Below are positions 1 through 7,559 of a DNA stretch of 23,675 nt, one piece after another. The stretch's first letter is position 1, and each line of letters starts with the position of its first letter. The position numbers and the translations under genes were made by a program. This DNA comes from CAZEVI01 sp964515615 (GTDB lineage Bacteria; Patescibacteriota; UBA1384; XYA2-FULL-43-10; CAINNR01): assembly GCA_964515615.1 (NCBI GenBank), contig CAZEVI010000009.1, forward strand, positions 1-23,675, in the 5' to 3' direction. The notes below the pieces were generated by a model. That model worked only from the letters and a program-made list of their open reading frames with translations. It was not told the origin of the DNA and made no database searches.

Positions 1-599
1 TTTTTAGCCATTTTTATAATCCATTGTAAATAATTAATTGTTTTGTGGTTCTAGGATAACATAATCACATACTTTTATCACCTAGATTTTGTTATTAACC
101 CCTAATTTCCAATTTTCAAACTTTTTACATCGCCAATTTTTATCTTCTATTATTACTATTACGCATCACGGCTTTTTTGCCGTCATGGTTTCTAATTTCT
201 ATCCTTGCCAGACCACAATCAAAATCACAATATCACAATTTTATCATATACTTACAGAAAAAGTGAACGATCGTTCACTTTTTCTGTAAGTATATTTTGT
301 ATTTTTAATTAATCTGTAATTCACAAATCACAATTCAATATTCACAATTCTTTATCCTTTGTTTTCTATCGCTTATCATTTATTATCATTTACGGATTAA
401 TATCAAATTCTTGTTGCTAAAAGTGGTTGTTTAATAAGTTCCAGAAATTATTTATTGGTGTTTATTTGCAAGTTTCCGTAAATAAACCATCAGTTATCTA
501 CTATGAGACTGGAAAAACCTTGCAATGAAACAACAATTTTTTGCAATTATGCCTCATTTACCACTTACTCTTTGTTCTTGGTTTTTGTGTGTGAGTGGT
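1..599. other. Non-coding AT-rich region
   Basis: I see no convincing gene here. The short open frame at 89-289 has low-complexity sequence, no ribosome binding site and spans half of the palindrome at 246-295, so I left it out. Besides that palindrome there is an imperfect hairpin at about 456-491, where GTTTATTT pairs with AAATAAAC. No T-tract follows it, so it is not a clear terminator. The region lies downstream of the minus-strand CsoR-like gene and no partner gene (such as a metal transporter) is present. Confidence 0.6.
246..295. repeat. 50-bp perfect palindrome, centre CGATCG
   Basis: Each of the 25 bases left of the centre (between 270 and 271) is complementary to its mirror base on the right, with no spacer. 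The core reads GTGAACGATCGTTCAC and the outer arms read ATATACTTACAG and CTGTAAGTATAT. A perfect palindrome with no loop and no exclusive T-tract is not a standard terminator. It resembles a large operator, a recombination or resolution site, or a member of a dispersed repeat family. A second perfect palindrome with the same CGATCG centre lies at 5648-5695. Confidence 0.9.
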
Positions 600-830
600 T
601 TATTTTGCCAGACGTTTGAGTGTCTTTTTTAGTTCATCGAGTTTTTCAAAATTGGTTTGATCAATTTCCTGATCAACAATTTCAAAAAGCAGTGAATTGA
701 CTGCCGATTTAATTGCCGAAAGCTGAATGATAATTTCATCGGCCGGACGAAGAAGGGAAACCATATTCTCAACGCCCCGAACTTGCCCTTCAATTCTCTT
801 AAGACGGTTTTGAATTTTTTGAATCTCCAT
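600..830 (-). CDS. CsoR/RcnR/FrmR-family repressor lacking metal ligands
   Basis: A 76-residue all-helical protein with the family signature RLKRIEGQVRGVENM near the N-terminus. Members bind DNA as tetramers and release it when metal or an electrophile binds a Cys/His site. Here the first ligand Cys is replaced (LLRPADEIIIQL has Ala at that position), the middle His position reads VDQEI, and the protein has no Cys at all. It is therefore unlikely to sense copper in the usual way. I chose the ATG whose complement is at 828-830 because an AAAAGG precedes it by 6 bases; a TTG two codons upstream is the alternative. Two ATACCCCC repeats upstream are probable operator half-sites. The family call is firm and the effector is unknown. 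Confidence 0.85.
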   Translation of the reverse strand: MEIQKIQNRLKRIEGQVRGVENMVSLLRPADEIIIQLSAIKSAVNSLLFEIVDQEIDQTNFEKLDELKKTLKRLAK

Positions 831-889
831 ATTCAACCTTTTATAAATTTAAGATTTTGGTATTAGTAATTAGAAATTGCCTTGTTGAC

Positions 890-930
890 TTATCCACAAC
901 AATACCCCCGACTATCCACATTATACCCCC
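890..930. promoter_or_regulatory. Tandem repeat TATCCACA-n-ATACCCCC, probable CsoR-like operator
   Basis: Two imperfect copies stand in tandem upstream of the CsoR-like gene. TTATCCACA at 890-898 is followed by ATACCCCC at 902-909; CTATCCACA at 912-920 is followed by ATACCCCC at 923-930. The ATACCCCC blocks are 21 bases apart, two helical turns. Known operators of this family carry a TAC next to a run of C or G, so autoregulation is a reasonable inference. TTATCCACA also matches the DnaA box consensus, which may be coincidental. Confidence 0.5.
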
Positions 931-1087
931 ACCGTGTATTTTTGCAAGTAGATTTTCAATACCCAATTATCACTGTTGCGATCGATGCAGTTTATGGAAA
1001 TGTAGATTTTTATAATTAAGGGAATTTGCAATACTAAGTTTGGAATGGCATAAAATAAATAACTTTCAGGGAAAAGGGGGCAGTAAA

Positions 1088-1432
1088 ATGAAAATCAGAA
1101 TAGATTTTGTTTCTCCGGGTAACGTTCCGGCCGAAATTCGGGCCGAATGGTTGGGTATTGAGCTGCCAGTCGATGAAAATTTACAAAAAAATGCGGATTT
1201 GGCATTTACCTTTAGCGATGCAGATACTCTAGATGTTTATGGCGAAAAAAAAGGTTATTTTGATCCAAATGCCGATGACTACGTCGTTACATTTTCTAAC
1301 ACAATGGCTGCTCTTTGATCAGCTGACAAAGAAAAAGTAGCAAAGAAATGGGAAGAGATTTAGGGAGTTAATTTCGATTTGAACGATCTGCTTGTATTCG
1401 GCCGGCAATACTGTCATTTGGTCGAAAGATAA
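1088..1432 (+). pseudogene. Small hypothetical gene interrupted by TGA and TAG
   Basis: A ribosome binding site (AAAAGGGGG) stands before the ATG at 1088. The frame encodes MKIRIDFVSPGNVPAEIRAE and continues to a TGA at 1316-1318. The same frame goes on with protein-like sequence (SADKEKVAKKWEEI), meets TAG at 1361-1363, then continues with GVNFDLNDLLVFGRQYCHL to a TAA at 1430-1432. A good terminator begins 10 bases later. The position of that terminator suggests that the original gene ran to 1432, about 114 codons, and that two substitutions broke it. An open frame also extends upstream to 1040, but the SD favours 1088. I do not recognise the family. Stop-codon readthrough is the alternative to decay. 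Confidence 0.6.
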
Positions 1433-1441
1433 TAGTACTAT

Positions 1442-1473
1442 GCGGCACATAGAAAATATGGCCGCTTTTTTTT
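1442..1473 (+). terminator. Rho-independent terminator
   Basis: GCGGC (1442-1446) pairs with GCCGC (1461-1465), and CATA (1448-1451) pairs with TATG (1457-1460) around a GAAAA loop, followed by eight Ts. It ends the broken gene at 1088-1432 and insulates the ferredoxin gene. Confidence 0.85.
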
Positions 1474-1488
1474 ATTCCGACAATCGGC

Positions 1489-1494
1489 TATAAT
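1489..1494 (+). promoter_or_regulatory. Probable -10 box of ferredoxin gene
   Basis: A perfect TATAAT lies 33 bases before the ferredoxin ATG, directly after the upstream terminator. The -35 region is T-rich and not distinctive. The ribosome binding site AAGGAG follows at about 1518-1523. Confidence 0.5.
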
Positions 1495-1526
1495 TGGAAT
1501 ATAAACACTAATTTACAAGGAGAGTA

Positions 1527-1718
1527 ATGGTCAAAGGAAGTGATTTTGAGATTGATAAGGAAAAATGTATTGGCTGTGGAACATGTTTTACGACTGAACT
1601 TTTTCATCCGGACAAACAGGGGAAAGCCGAGCCGATCGCCGATGCCGAAACCGAGGAATATACTGCTAGCGAAGTAGTTGAAATTTGCCCGCAAGAGGCA
1701 ATATCGGAAAAATCCTAA
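1527..1718 (+). CDS. Single-cluster [4Fe-4S] ferredoxin
   Basis: A 63-residue soluble electron carrier. Cys14, Cys17 and Cys20 form CIGCGTC, and Cys54 (ICPQEAI) supplies the fourth ligand, so one 4Fe-4S cluster is expected. The 33 residues between Cys20 and Cys54 and the acidic surface fit monocluster ferredoxins of the Bacillus/Thermotoga type rather than 2[4Fe-4S] clostridial ones. It has its own TATAAT box and a strong AAGGAG, so it is probably monocistronic. No redox partner is encoded nearby, so the electron donor and acceptor cannot be inferred from this window. Confidence 0.9.
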   Translation: MVKGSDFEIDKEKCIGCGTCFTTELFHPDKQGKAEPIADAETEEYTASEVVEICPQEAISEKS

Positions 1719-1813
1719 TTTTTAATATCTAATTTCTAAACAAATCCAAAACCCAAATTTCCCAAGTCAGAAAAAATTTTATAATTTGGTGCTTGGGATT
1801 TAGAGCTTATATT

Positions 1814-2206
1814 ATGAGGGAGGGGACAAACAGTTTATTAATTCTGTATTTCAGCTGGTGGTATGGTTATCTGCCTCGCCGGTTGTTTTTGGCGTTGCAG
1901 GCCTCAGTTATCACGTCGCTGGATTTATTTTCGGTTAAAATTCTCTTTAAAACTCTTTTTTCGCCTTGGAAGCGAGATTCAATTTCCACCGAAGGGCTTT
2001 CGATACAAGAGAAATTTCATGTTTGGACACTAAATTTAGCATCAAGGTTTATTGGTTTTTTGGTTAAAACTTTTGTCCTTTTGACTTTTATAGTTGTTTT
2101 TACTGCGACGATTATTATTTATATCGGACTTTTTGGTTTATGGATTGCATTTCCTTTGGTAATTGTTGGCCTTATCATCATCGGAATTAGTAATTTGGGA
2201 AGCTAG
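1814..2206 (+). CDS. Small multi-pass membrane protein paired with Clp-type ATPase
   Basis: A 130-residue protein with an aromatic N-terminus (ILYFSWWYGYLPRRLFLALQ), a conserved-looking LFKTLFSPWKRD stretch and two long hydrophobic segments at the C-terminus, so two to four membrane segments in all. I recognise this as a type often found just upstream of membrane-anchored Clp ATPases in CPR genomes, but I know no assigned function. The ATG at 1814 is preferred over a TTG at 1793. No SD is visible, and a TATAAT at 1780-1785 puts the likely transcript start near 1792, giving a short leader. The Clp-type gene starts three bases after its stop, so the two are co-translated and may act together. 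Confidence 0.7.
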   Translation: MREGTNSLLILYFSWWYGYLPRRLFLALQASVITSLDLFSVKILFKTLFSPWKRDSISTEGLSIQEKFHVWTLNLASRFIGFLVKTFVLLTFIVVFTATIIIYIGLFGLWIAFPLVIVGLIIIGISNLGS

Positions 2207-2208
2207 AA

Positions 2209-4731
2209 ATGAATATTTCCTTTAAAATGAATTTTTCCGGATCGCGAATCGCCAAACTGGTTCGAGTCAATCAGCTGTTTTCCAGTATTTTTGGAAAATT
2301 TATTTCGCTAATATTTTGGATTTTTGGTATCGGCGTCGTTATCATCTGGTTTTCATATCTTCTAAATATGAGCTTTTCCGAGTACTTTGGTTTGGATCAA
2401 ATTCTGTTGGCGTTGTTTTTAATTTTTATTTCGATCCGAAGTTTTTTGCGTTTTTTTGTCCACAGTCCGGAGATTCTAACTCCTAAAAAATTCAAAGAAA
2501 TGGTTGCTTCCGGTGTACAAGTTAATATTGTCGATGCTTTCTCAGTGTCTTTGGCACGAGCGCTAATATCACTTGGTAATGATTTAGAAGAAGCGAACAT
2601 TTCCGAGGTTCTAAAACAAATTGTCAAATCTGCCGACAGCGATTTTATCTTTTATCGAATCGGTCAAAATAAAGAGCAAATTTTGTCAATATTGGAAAAA
2701 GAAAAAAGTCCTTCGGGTGTTCGCTTTGCAACTTTGGCCGAACGAGCATTGGAGATTGCCATTCTTGAGGATCATGAACAAATTGAAATCGGCGATATGT
2801 TGGTCGCTTTGGCAGATGCCGAAATGATCTTTTCATCCTATTTATCTTTATCGGAGATAAATATCTCGAGTGCCGACTTAGCAAACGTGGTTTATTGGAA
2901 AACCGAAGTGGTAAAAAAATATGAAGAACGGCACATTAGTTTTGATCCGAAACACTTGCATTTAACTGGCGGAATCGGCAAAGATTGGGCATTCGGTTAC
3001 ACACCGGATTTAGATCATTTTTCAGTGGATATTACCACTTCGCTTGAGCGTCAAGGGTTGGGTTTCGAACTTGTCGGCCATGATAAAGAGATTGGCCTTT
3101 TGGAACAAGCCTTAAACAGAAGTGTTGGTGCAAACGCAATTTTAGTTGGCGAGCCGGGAGTTGGAAAACGGACAACAGTTTTAGGTTTTGCCAAAAAGAT
3201 TGACGAGGGTAAGAGCCTGCCGAATTTGGCTCATAAACATGTAATCGAACTCAATGTTGATCTATTAATTTCCGGTCTCTCCGGACCAGGAGAATTTACC
3301 GAGCGAATTACCCGGGTTTTTACTCAGGCGGCGAACGCTGGAAATGTGGTAATTTTTATCGATGGAATTGAAAAAATTTTGTCTTCCGGCGAAACCGGAA
3401 AAATTGATGCGACTTCGGTTTTAGTGCCGTTTCTTTCATATCCGGAGATCAGTTTTATTGGCGCGACCGATATTTCCAGTTTTAGCAATTTGATCGCTGG
3501 CAATACTGCCCTTTCTCAACGTTTTGAAAAAATTGATATTACCGAGCCGACAGACGAGGAGATGGTTCGAATTTTGGAAGATGTCGCTCCGGGGATTGAA
3601 GCCCATTTTTCAATTGCTGTTACTTATCAGGCGATAAAAGAAATCGTCAAATTGGCCAAGAAATATATTCTTGACCAGCCAAATCCGGAGAAATCAATCT
3701 CCATTCTCGAAAGCTCGGCCAATACCTTGTCGAACAGCCGAGATAAAATTTTATTGGCAAAAGTCGTTGATGAATACGTAACTCAAAAAACTAATATTCC
3801 GGTTACCGAGGCGTCCGGAAAAGAGAAAGAGGTTTTAGTCAATCTTGAAACACAGTTGCGAAATCGAATTGTTGGCCAGCAGAAAGCGGTCAAAGCGGTT
3901 TCCGGAGCATTGCGGCGAGCCAGAGCCGGAGTTACTGAAAGCAAAAAACCGATCGGCAGTTTCCTTTTTCTTGGGCCAACTGGTGTTGGAAAAACAGAAA
4001 CTGCCAAAGCTCTGGCAGAGGTTTATTTTGGTTCGGAAAGTTCAATGATTCGTTTTGATATGAGTGAATATCAAAACAAGGAAGACGTCTATCGATTGAT
4101 AGGTTCGCCAGCTGGTTATAGTCAAAAAATAGAAGGCGAGCTTGTGGCCAAAGTTAGAAATAATCCATTTTCGCTAATCCTTTTTGATGAAATTGAAAAA
4201 GCCAGTCCTGACATTCTAAATCTCTTTTTACAGATTCTCGATGAAGGATTTATCACCAGCTCTGCCGGTAGAAAAGTATATTTCAAAAATACCATCATTA
4301 TTGCCACTTCAAACGCCGGTGCCAATTTAATTCGCAAACTGACCGGCCAGAATATTGACTACGATTCGGCCAGAAAACAAGTTGTTGATTTTGTTCAAAA
4401 TCAAGGTATATTTCGTCCGGAATTCATTAACCGTTTTACCGAGGTGGTTTACTATTCGCCGCTTTCGAAATTGGAGATTAAGGAAGTGGCGAAAATGATG
4501 ATTCGTAAATTGGCCAAAGAAATTGGAGAAACTAAAGGAGTGATTTTGAAAGTCGAAGTTACTGCGCTGGAAAAATTAGCCGAACTCGGTTATGATCCGG
4601 AAATGGGGGCCAGACCGATGGCCAGAGTTATTGCTGAACAAGTTGAAAATTCTTTGGCGGAAAAAATTCTGCGCGGTCAGGCAAAAAAAGATTCGGAAGT
4701 TGTTTTTCGTCTATCAGACATTAAAGCATAA
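2209..4731 (+). CDS. Membrane-anchored Clp-type double AAA+ ATPase
   Basis: An 840-residue Hsp100/Clp-family protein. Residues about 25-85 hold two hydrophobic segments, followed by a degenerate Clp-N-like helical region (about 105-215). The first AAA+ module has Walker A GEPGVGKRT (314-322), but Walker B reads IFIDGIE, with Gly386 where the catalytic Glu belongs. The second module has Walker A GPTGVGKT (589-596), intact Walker B LFDEIEK (Asp660-Glu661), sensor 1 ATSNAG and sensor 2 GARPMAR. There is no ClpB-type middle domain, and I see no IGF/LGF-type loop for ClpP docking between ATSNAG and IFRPEFINRF. It probably unfolds or remodels proteins at the membrane, driven mainly by the second ring. 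Other ATGs near the start (such as codon 7) are possible. Confidence 0.9.
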   Translation: MNISFKMNFSGSRIAKLVRVNQLFSSIFGKFISLIFWIFGIGVVIIWFSYLLNMSFSEYFGLDQILLALFLIFISIRSFLRFFVHSPEILTPKKFKEMVASGVQVNIVDAFSVSLARALISLGNDLEEANISEVLKQIVKSADSDFIFYRIGQNKEQILSILEKEKSPSGVRFATLAERALEIAILEDHEQIEIGDMLVALADAEMIFSSYLSLSEINISSADLANVVYWKTEVVKKYEERHISFDPKHLHLTGGIGKDWAFGYTPDLDHFSVDITTSLERQGLGFELVGHDKEIGLLEQALNRSVGANAILVGEPGVGKRTTVLGFAKKIDEGKSLPNLAHKHVIELNVDLLISGLSGPGEFTERITRVFTQAANAGNVVIFIDGIEKILSSGETGKIDATSVLVPFLSYPEISFIGATDISSFSNLIAGNTALSQRFEKIDITEPTDEEMVRILEDVAPGIEAHFSIAVTYQAIKEIVKLAKKYILDQPNPEKSISILESSANTLSNSRDKILLAKVVDEYVTQKTNIPVTEASGKEKEVLVNLETQLRNRIVGQQKAVKAVSGALRRARAGVTESKKPIGSFLFLGPTGVGKTETAKALAEVYFGSESSMIRFDMSEYQNKEDVYRLIGSPAGYSQKIEGELVAKVRNNPFSLILFDEIEKASPDILNLFLQILDEGFITSSAGRKVYFKNTIIIATSNAGANLIRKLTGQNIDYDSARKQVVDFVQNQGIFRPEFINRFTEVVYYSPLSKLEIKEVAKMMIRKLAKEIGETKGVILKVEVTALEKLAELGYDPEMGARPMARVIAEQVENSLAEKILRGQAKKDSEVVFRLSDIKA

Positions 4732-4756
4732 TTTCAACTAATATTTTGTTCACCTA

Positions 4757-5524
4757 ATGTCGAAAATAAAGATTATTTTGGTTACTTTTTTTGGCTTGAT
4801 AATAATTGCAGTTGTTTTTTTTACTGTTTATAAATTGCAAAAATTAAACAGAGAGAGCCAAATTAATATTCCAGCAATTTCTCATAATCAAGCTAAATCA
4901 GGCGGTCAGACAGATCAGGCAAATTCCCAAGAGTCAACTTTGGAGTCGGGTCAAATTGCCGAGAATCTGTCAACAAATTATCTGCTGAAAGTTCCGTTTC
5001 AGTCGCAAGCGCCATTTATTGATTGGTCAGAGCCTTACGAAAACGCTTGTGAAGAGGCATCAATAATTATGGTCGAGCACTATCTAAACAATCAGGATTT
5101 GTCGAAAGAACAAATGAAAAACGAAATCGACAGAGCGGTTGATTGGCAAATTAAAAATTGGAAGAAACACACAGATTTAAACGCCGATCAAACACTTAAA
5201 TTGGCCGAAGATTATTTTAATCTAACTGGCCAAGTTATTCGAAGTTATTCTCTGAACGACATTGAAAAGTATATTTCATCCGGTTATCCGGTTTTGGTGC
5301 CAACGGATGGGCAGCTGCTTGGAAACCCGAATTTTCGCGGAGTCGGCCCGGAATATCATATGTTAGTCTTAATCGGTTACGATGATTCGCAGGAGATTTT
5401 TATCACTAATGACCCGGGAACACGAAAAGGCGAAAAATATATCTACAAATATCAAACTGTTCTCGATGCTGTTTCCGGTCCGAAGAAAAATATGGAAAAG
5501 GCAGTTATTGTTTTGGGCAAGTAA
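4757..5524 (+). CDS. Membrane-anchored C39-like cysteine peptidase
   Basis: 255 residues: an N-terminal membrane anchor (about 5-25), a Ser/Gln-rich linker, then a papain-like C39-type domain facing outside. The motif VPFQSQAP..W....NACEEAS places the nucleophile at Cys98. GPEYHMLVLIGYD supplies His201 and ITNDPGT supplies Asp219. The fold is that of the peptidase domain of double-glycine ABC transporters, but no ABC part is present, so it acts alone as an anchored peptidase or peptidoglycan/peptide hydrolase. It lies 25 bases after the Clp gene without a visible SD, and a terminator follows. Substrate unknown. Confidence 0.8.
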   Translation: MSKIKIILVTFFGLIIIAVVFFTVYKLQKLNRESQINIPAISHNQAKSGGQTDQANSQESTLESGQIAENLSTNYLLKVPFQSQAPFIDWSEPYENACEEASIIMVEHYLNNQDLSKEQMKNEIDRAVDWQIKNWKKHTDLNADQTLKLAEDYFNLTGQVIRSYSLNDIEKYISSGYPVLVPTDGQLLGNPNFRGVGPEYHMLVLIGYDDSQEIFITNDPGTRKGEKYIYKYQTVLDAVSGPKKNMEKAVIVLGK

Positions 5525-5587
5525 ATTCAAAGTTGAATGTTAGCCGATATCATTTACCAGATAACTAAAAGAGCCGTTTTTAACCGT

Positions 5588-5610
5588 ATGGGTACTTTGC
5601 CCATTTTTTT
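5588..5610 (+). terminator. Rho-independent terminator after C39 peptidase gene
   Basis: ATGGGT (5588-5593) pairs with GCCCAT (5599-5604) around an ACTTT loop and is followed by a run of Ts. It closes the membrane protein, Clp and C39 peptidase cluster. Confidence 0.75.
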
Positions 5611-5647
5611 ATATTATTTAATCGACATTAATTAATTCATCGCTATC

Positions 5648-5695
5648 AAATAAGTTGTAAACACTTTTCGATCGAAAAGTGTTTACAACTTATTT
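5648..5695. repeat. 48-bp perfect palindrome, centre CGATCG
   Basis: All 24 base pairs mirror around the centre between 5671 and 5672, with no loop. The core is CACTTTTCGATCGAAAAGTG and the outer arms are AAATAAGTTGT and ACAACTTATTT. It shares the central CGATCG and near-identical length with the palindrome at 246-295, although the arms differ. It lies in a convergent spacer behind a separate terminator, so termination does not explain it. Confidence 0.9.
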
Positions 5696-5936
5696 TAATC
5701 ATTTTAATTAGTTTTTATAAAATATCTTTCTTAATACTATGGTCAAGATATTCAATGTTATGTCTATGGTATATCTGGTGTATATCTAAAATCGAGCGTT
5801 GCAATTAACAGCCAGCATTTACAAGCTAGTTATTACATTAAAAAAGACAATTTAATTTATTTTGATACCAAAATCAATCCGTTTAATCGGATCAATTTTT
5901 AATAATACTATTTGTGTTGTATTTATTAAAAATAAA

Positions 5937-7373
5937 TTATTTATGAATATATACCTGTGTGCCATCGGGAGTCCAGTTGTAGACGAACTCGGCCGGACCG
6001 ATTCCAAGCCGGACACAACCGTGAGAAACGGGAATTCCAAGGTGGTTGGCTCCTTCTTTGTATCCACTTGGCCACTCTGGCAGTTCATGAATTCCGTAGC
6101 CACCACCCATACTTATCCACCACGGCATATAAAGTCCATAAGGAGCTGACCATGCTTTTGGATTGTGACCATCAATTGTTCTAGTTCCAGTTGGTGTTGG
6201 AGTGGATGCTTTTCCGGAGGAAACTATAAATTGTCCTTCTTGGTTTGTGCCGTTAAAAAGGGTTAGAAGTTGTTTGGTTAAGTCAATGTCAATATATTTG
6301 CCGGGGAATCTGCCGGGGACAATTCCCTCATCGGGAAAAACTTTGGTCACTTGCGGATCTTTGGTTGTTTGTTGTAAGGCGATTGTAGCTGTCCCGATTG
6401 CCGTCCCGATTGCCGCCTTTATTTTGTTTAAAGCATCTGCTTGGTTAATGTAAATCCCTTGCCGCCCCTCTTGTAAAATTGTAGCATTATCAATTGCCGA
6501 AATTTTTGTATCAATTACAGTAATATCATTTTTGGCAGCAATTTTCCCTAGATAAGTCTTGATTGCAGTTTCGTTTAACCACGCTTGATATTTATCGTTT
6601 TGCAGCCCAAACGAGATCCAACTGGCGATTATTGAACTGTCAGCAGTATATATTTGATTATTTAAAGTTAAAGAAATGGTGTGCAAAAGATAGCTTTCGG
6701 CGGTTGATTTTGCGTCGGACAGACTTTCGGTTTGAAGCGTTGGTGTAATTGGGGTTGTTGGGATATCGATGACGACAGTATTTGATTTGTCGAGAATTTC
6801 TTTTGCAATTTCGTCTTTGAGTCCAGAAGAGTTAATTGTAACGCCATTTGATCCGTTGTTGGTAATAATTTGGCCGTTGGAAATTGACAGGCTAGCGTTG
6901 ACCGGAGGCATATCTAAATTCTCTTCGGTGCTGGTCAAATAGGCGTTGTAGGCCTCGTCGTCGAATTTTGGATTTGGGATCAGTTCTTTTTTTTCAAGAG
7001 TTGTTTTGGCTAAAGAATAGAGCATTGGAAAAAATTTTTCATTTCTGCCGACAGAAAATGCGGTGGCAATTGTTTGGTCGGGATCAAAATAAATACCTGT
7101 TTGAGCAAAAGTTGCTTCGTATTGTTTGCCGTTGTCGGCTTTGGTAATTAATTTATTGTCGAGAAGAGGATCAGTCTGATTTTGAATTATCAGTTTTGCC
7201 TGAGCTCTGGTTTTGCCTTCAAGATGAACATTATTAAAATATACATTGTGGACAATTTTGTTTGCATAGGCTCGTTGGTAAATCAACAAAAAAAGTGACA
7301 AACAAAAAACCGCAGATAATAAAACAGTCAAAACTATTGCGGTAATTTTTTTCTTTTTAAAATTTGTCCCCAT
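5937..7373 (-). CDS. L,D-transpeptidase with YkuD domain
   Basis: A 478-residue envelope enzyme forming 3-3 peptidoglycan cross-links or attaching proteins to the wall. The N-terminus carries a membrane anchor after KKKK. The central region (about 40-340) has repeated alpha/beta modules of the VanW-associated PG_binding_4 type, beginning YFNNVHLEGKTRAQAK. The C-terminal 120 residues are a YkuD catalytic domain with SHGCVRLG, giving His451 and nucleophile Cys453, plus the upstream conserved GIHELP. A short Ala/Thr/Ile run (IGTAIGTAT) comes from a 12-base tandem repeat. A TAAAAT box ends about 8 bases before the ATG, so the mRNA may be almost leaderless. It stands alone on the minus strand. Confidence 0.92.
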   Translation of the reverse strand: MGTNFKKKKITAIVLTVLLSAVFCLSLFLLIYQRAYANKIVHNVYFNNVHLEGKTRAQAKLIIQNQTDPLLDNKLITKADNGKQYEATFAQTGIYFDPDQTIATAFSVGRNEKFFPMLYSLAKTTLEKKELIPNPKFDDEAYNAYLTSTEENLDMPPVNASLSISNGQIITNNGSNGVTINSSGLKDEIAKEILDKSNTVVIDIPTTPITPTLQTESLSDAKSTAESYLLHTISLTLNNQIYTADSSIIASWISFGLQNDKYQAWLNETAIKTYLGKIAAKNDITVIDTKISAIDNATILQEGRQGIYINQADALNKIKAAIGTAIGTATIALQQTTKDPQVTKVFPDEGIVPGRFPGKYIDIDLTKQLLTLFNGTNQEGQFIVSSGKASTPTPTGTRTIDGHNPKAWSAPYGLYMPWWISMGGGYGIHELPEWPSGYKEGANHLGIPVSHGCVRLGIGPAEFVYNWTPDGTQVYIHK

Positions 7374-7445
7374 ATAAAACTATTTTAACAGAAATTTAAA
7401 AAAGAGATCAAGAGTCATATTAAATTAAAATTATTATTTTTTAAG

Positions 7446-7520
7446 TGGTGGGACTGGATGGATTCGAACCATCGACCAACACCTTATAAGAGTGCCGCTC
7501 TACCGCTGAGCTACAGTCCC
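7446..7520 (-). tRNA. tRNA-Ile, anticodon UAU, CCA encoded
   Basis: The complement folds as a full cloverleaf: acceptor GGGACTG with CAGTCCC, D stem GCTC/GAGC, anticodon stem GCACT/GGTGT, loop CTTATAA, five-base variable region and T arm GATGG-TTCGAAT-CCATC. Discriminator A and genomic CCA follow (7446-7449). The seven-base loop puts UAU at positions 34-36, which reads AUA directly. Most bacteria read AUA with a CAU tRNA modified to lysidine by TilS, so this is unusual. The anticodon stem has two G-U pairs. Start and end are firm because both acceptor strands pair completely. Confidence 0.92.
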
Positions 7521-7559
7521 ACAATATTTACTATTTTTTTTAGTTATCATCACATAATT

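Larger units (their letters stand above)
5525..5936. other. Intergenic spacer with terminator and palindrome
   Basis: Convergent spacer between the C39 peptidase gene and the minus-strand L,D-transpeptidase gene. It holds the terminator at 5588-5610 and the perfect palindrome at 5648-5695. The rest is AT-rich, with a small hairpin near 5876-5891 (ATCCG/CGGAT) that may weakly terminate the minus-strand transcript. I see no gene. Confidence 0.6.

Noticed and set aside
89..289. 66-codon plus-strand open frame
   Set aside because: Low-complexity composition, no ribosome binding site, and its end is formed by one arm of the palindrome at 246-295.
890..920. Two DnaA-box-like sequences suggesting a replication origin
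   Set aside because: Only two boxes, embedded in a tandem repeat that fits a CsoR-type operator better, and no dnaA or dnaN nearby.
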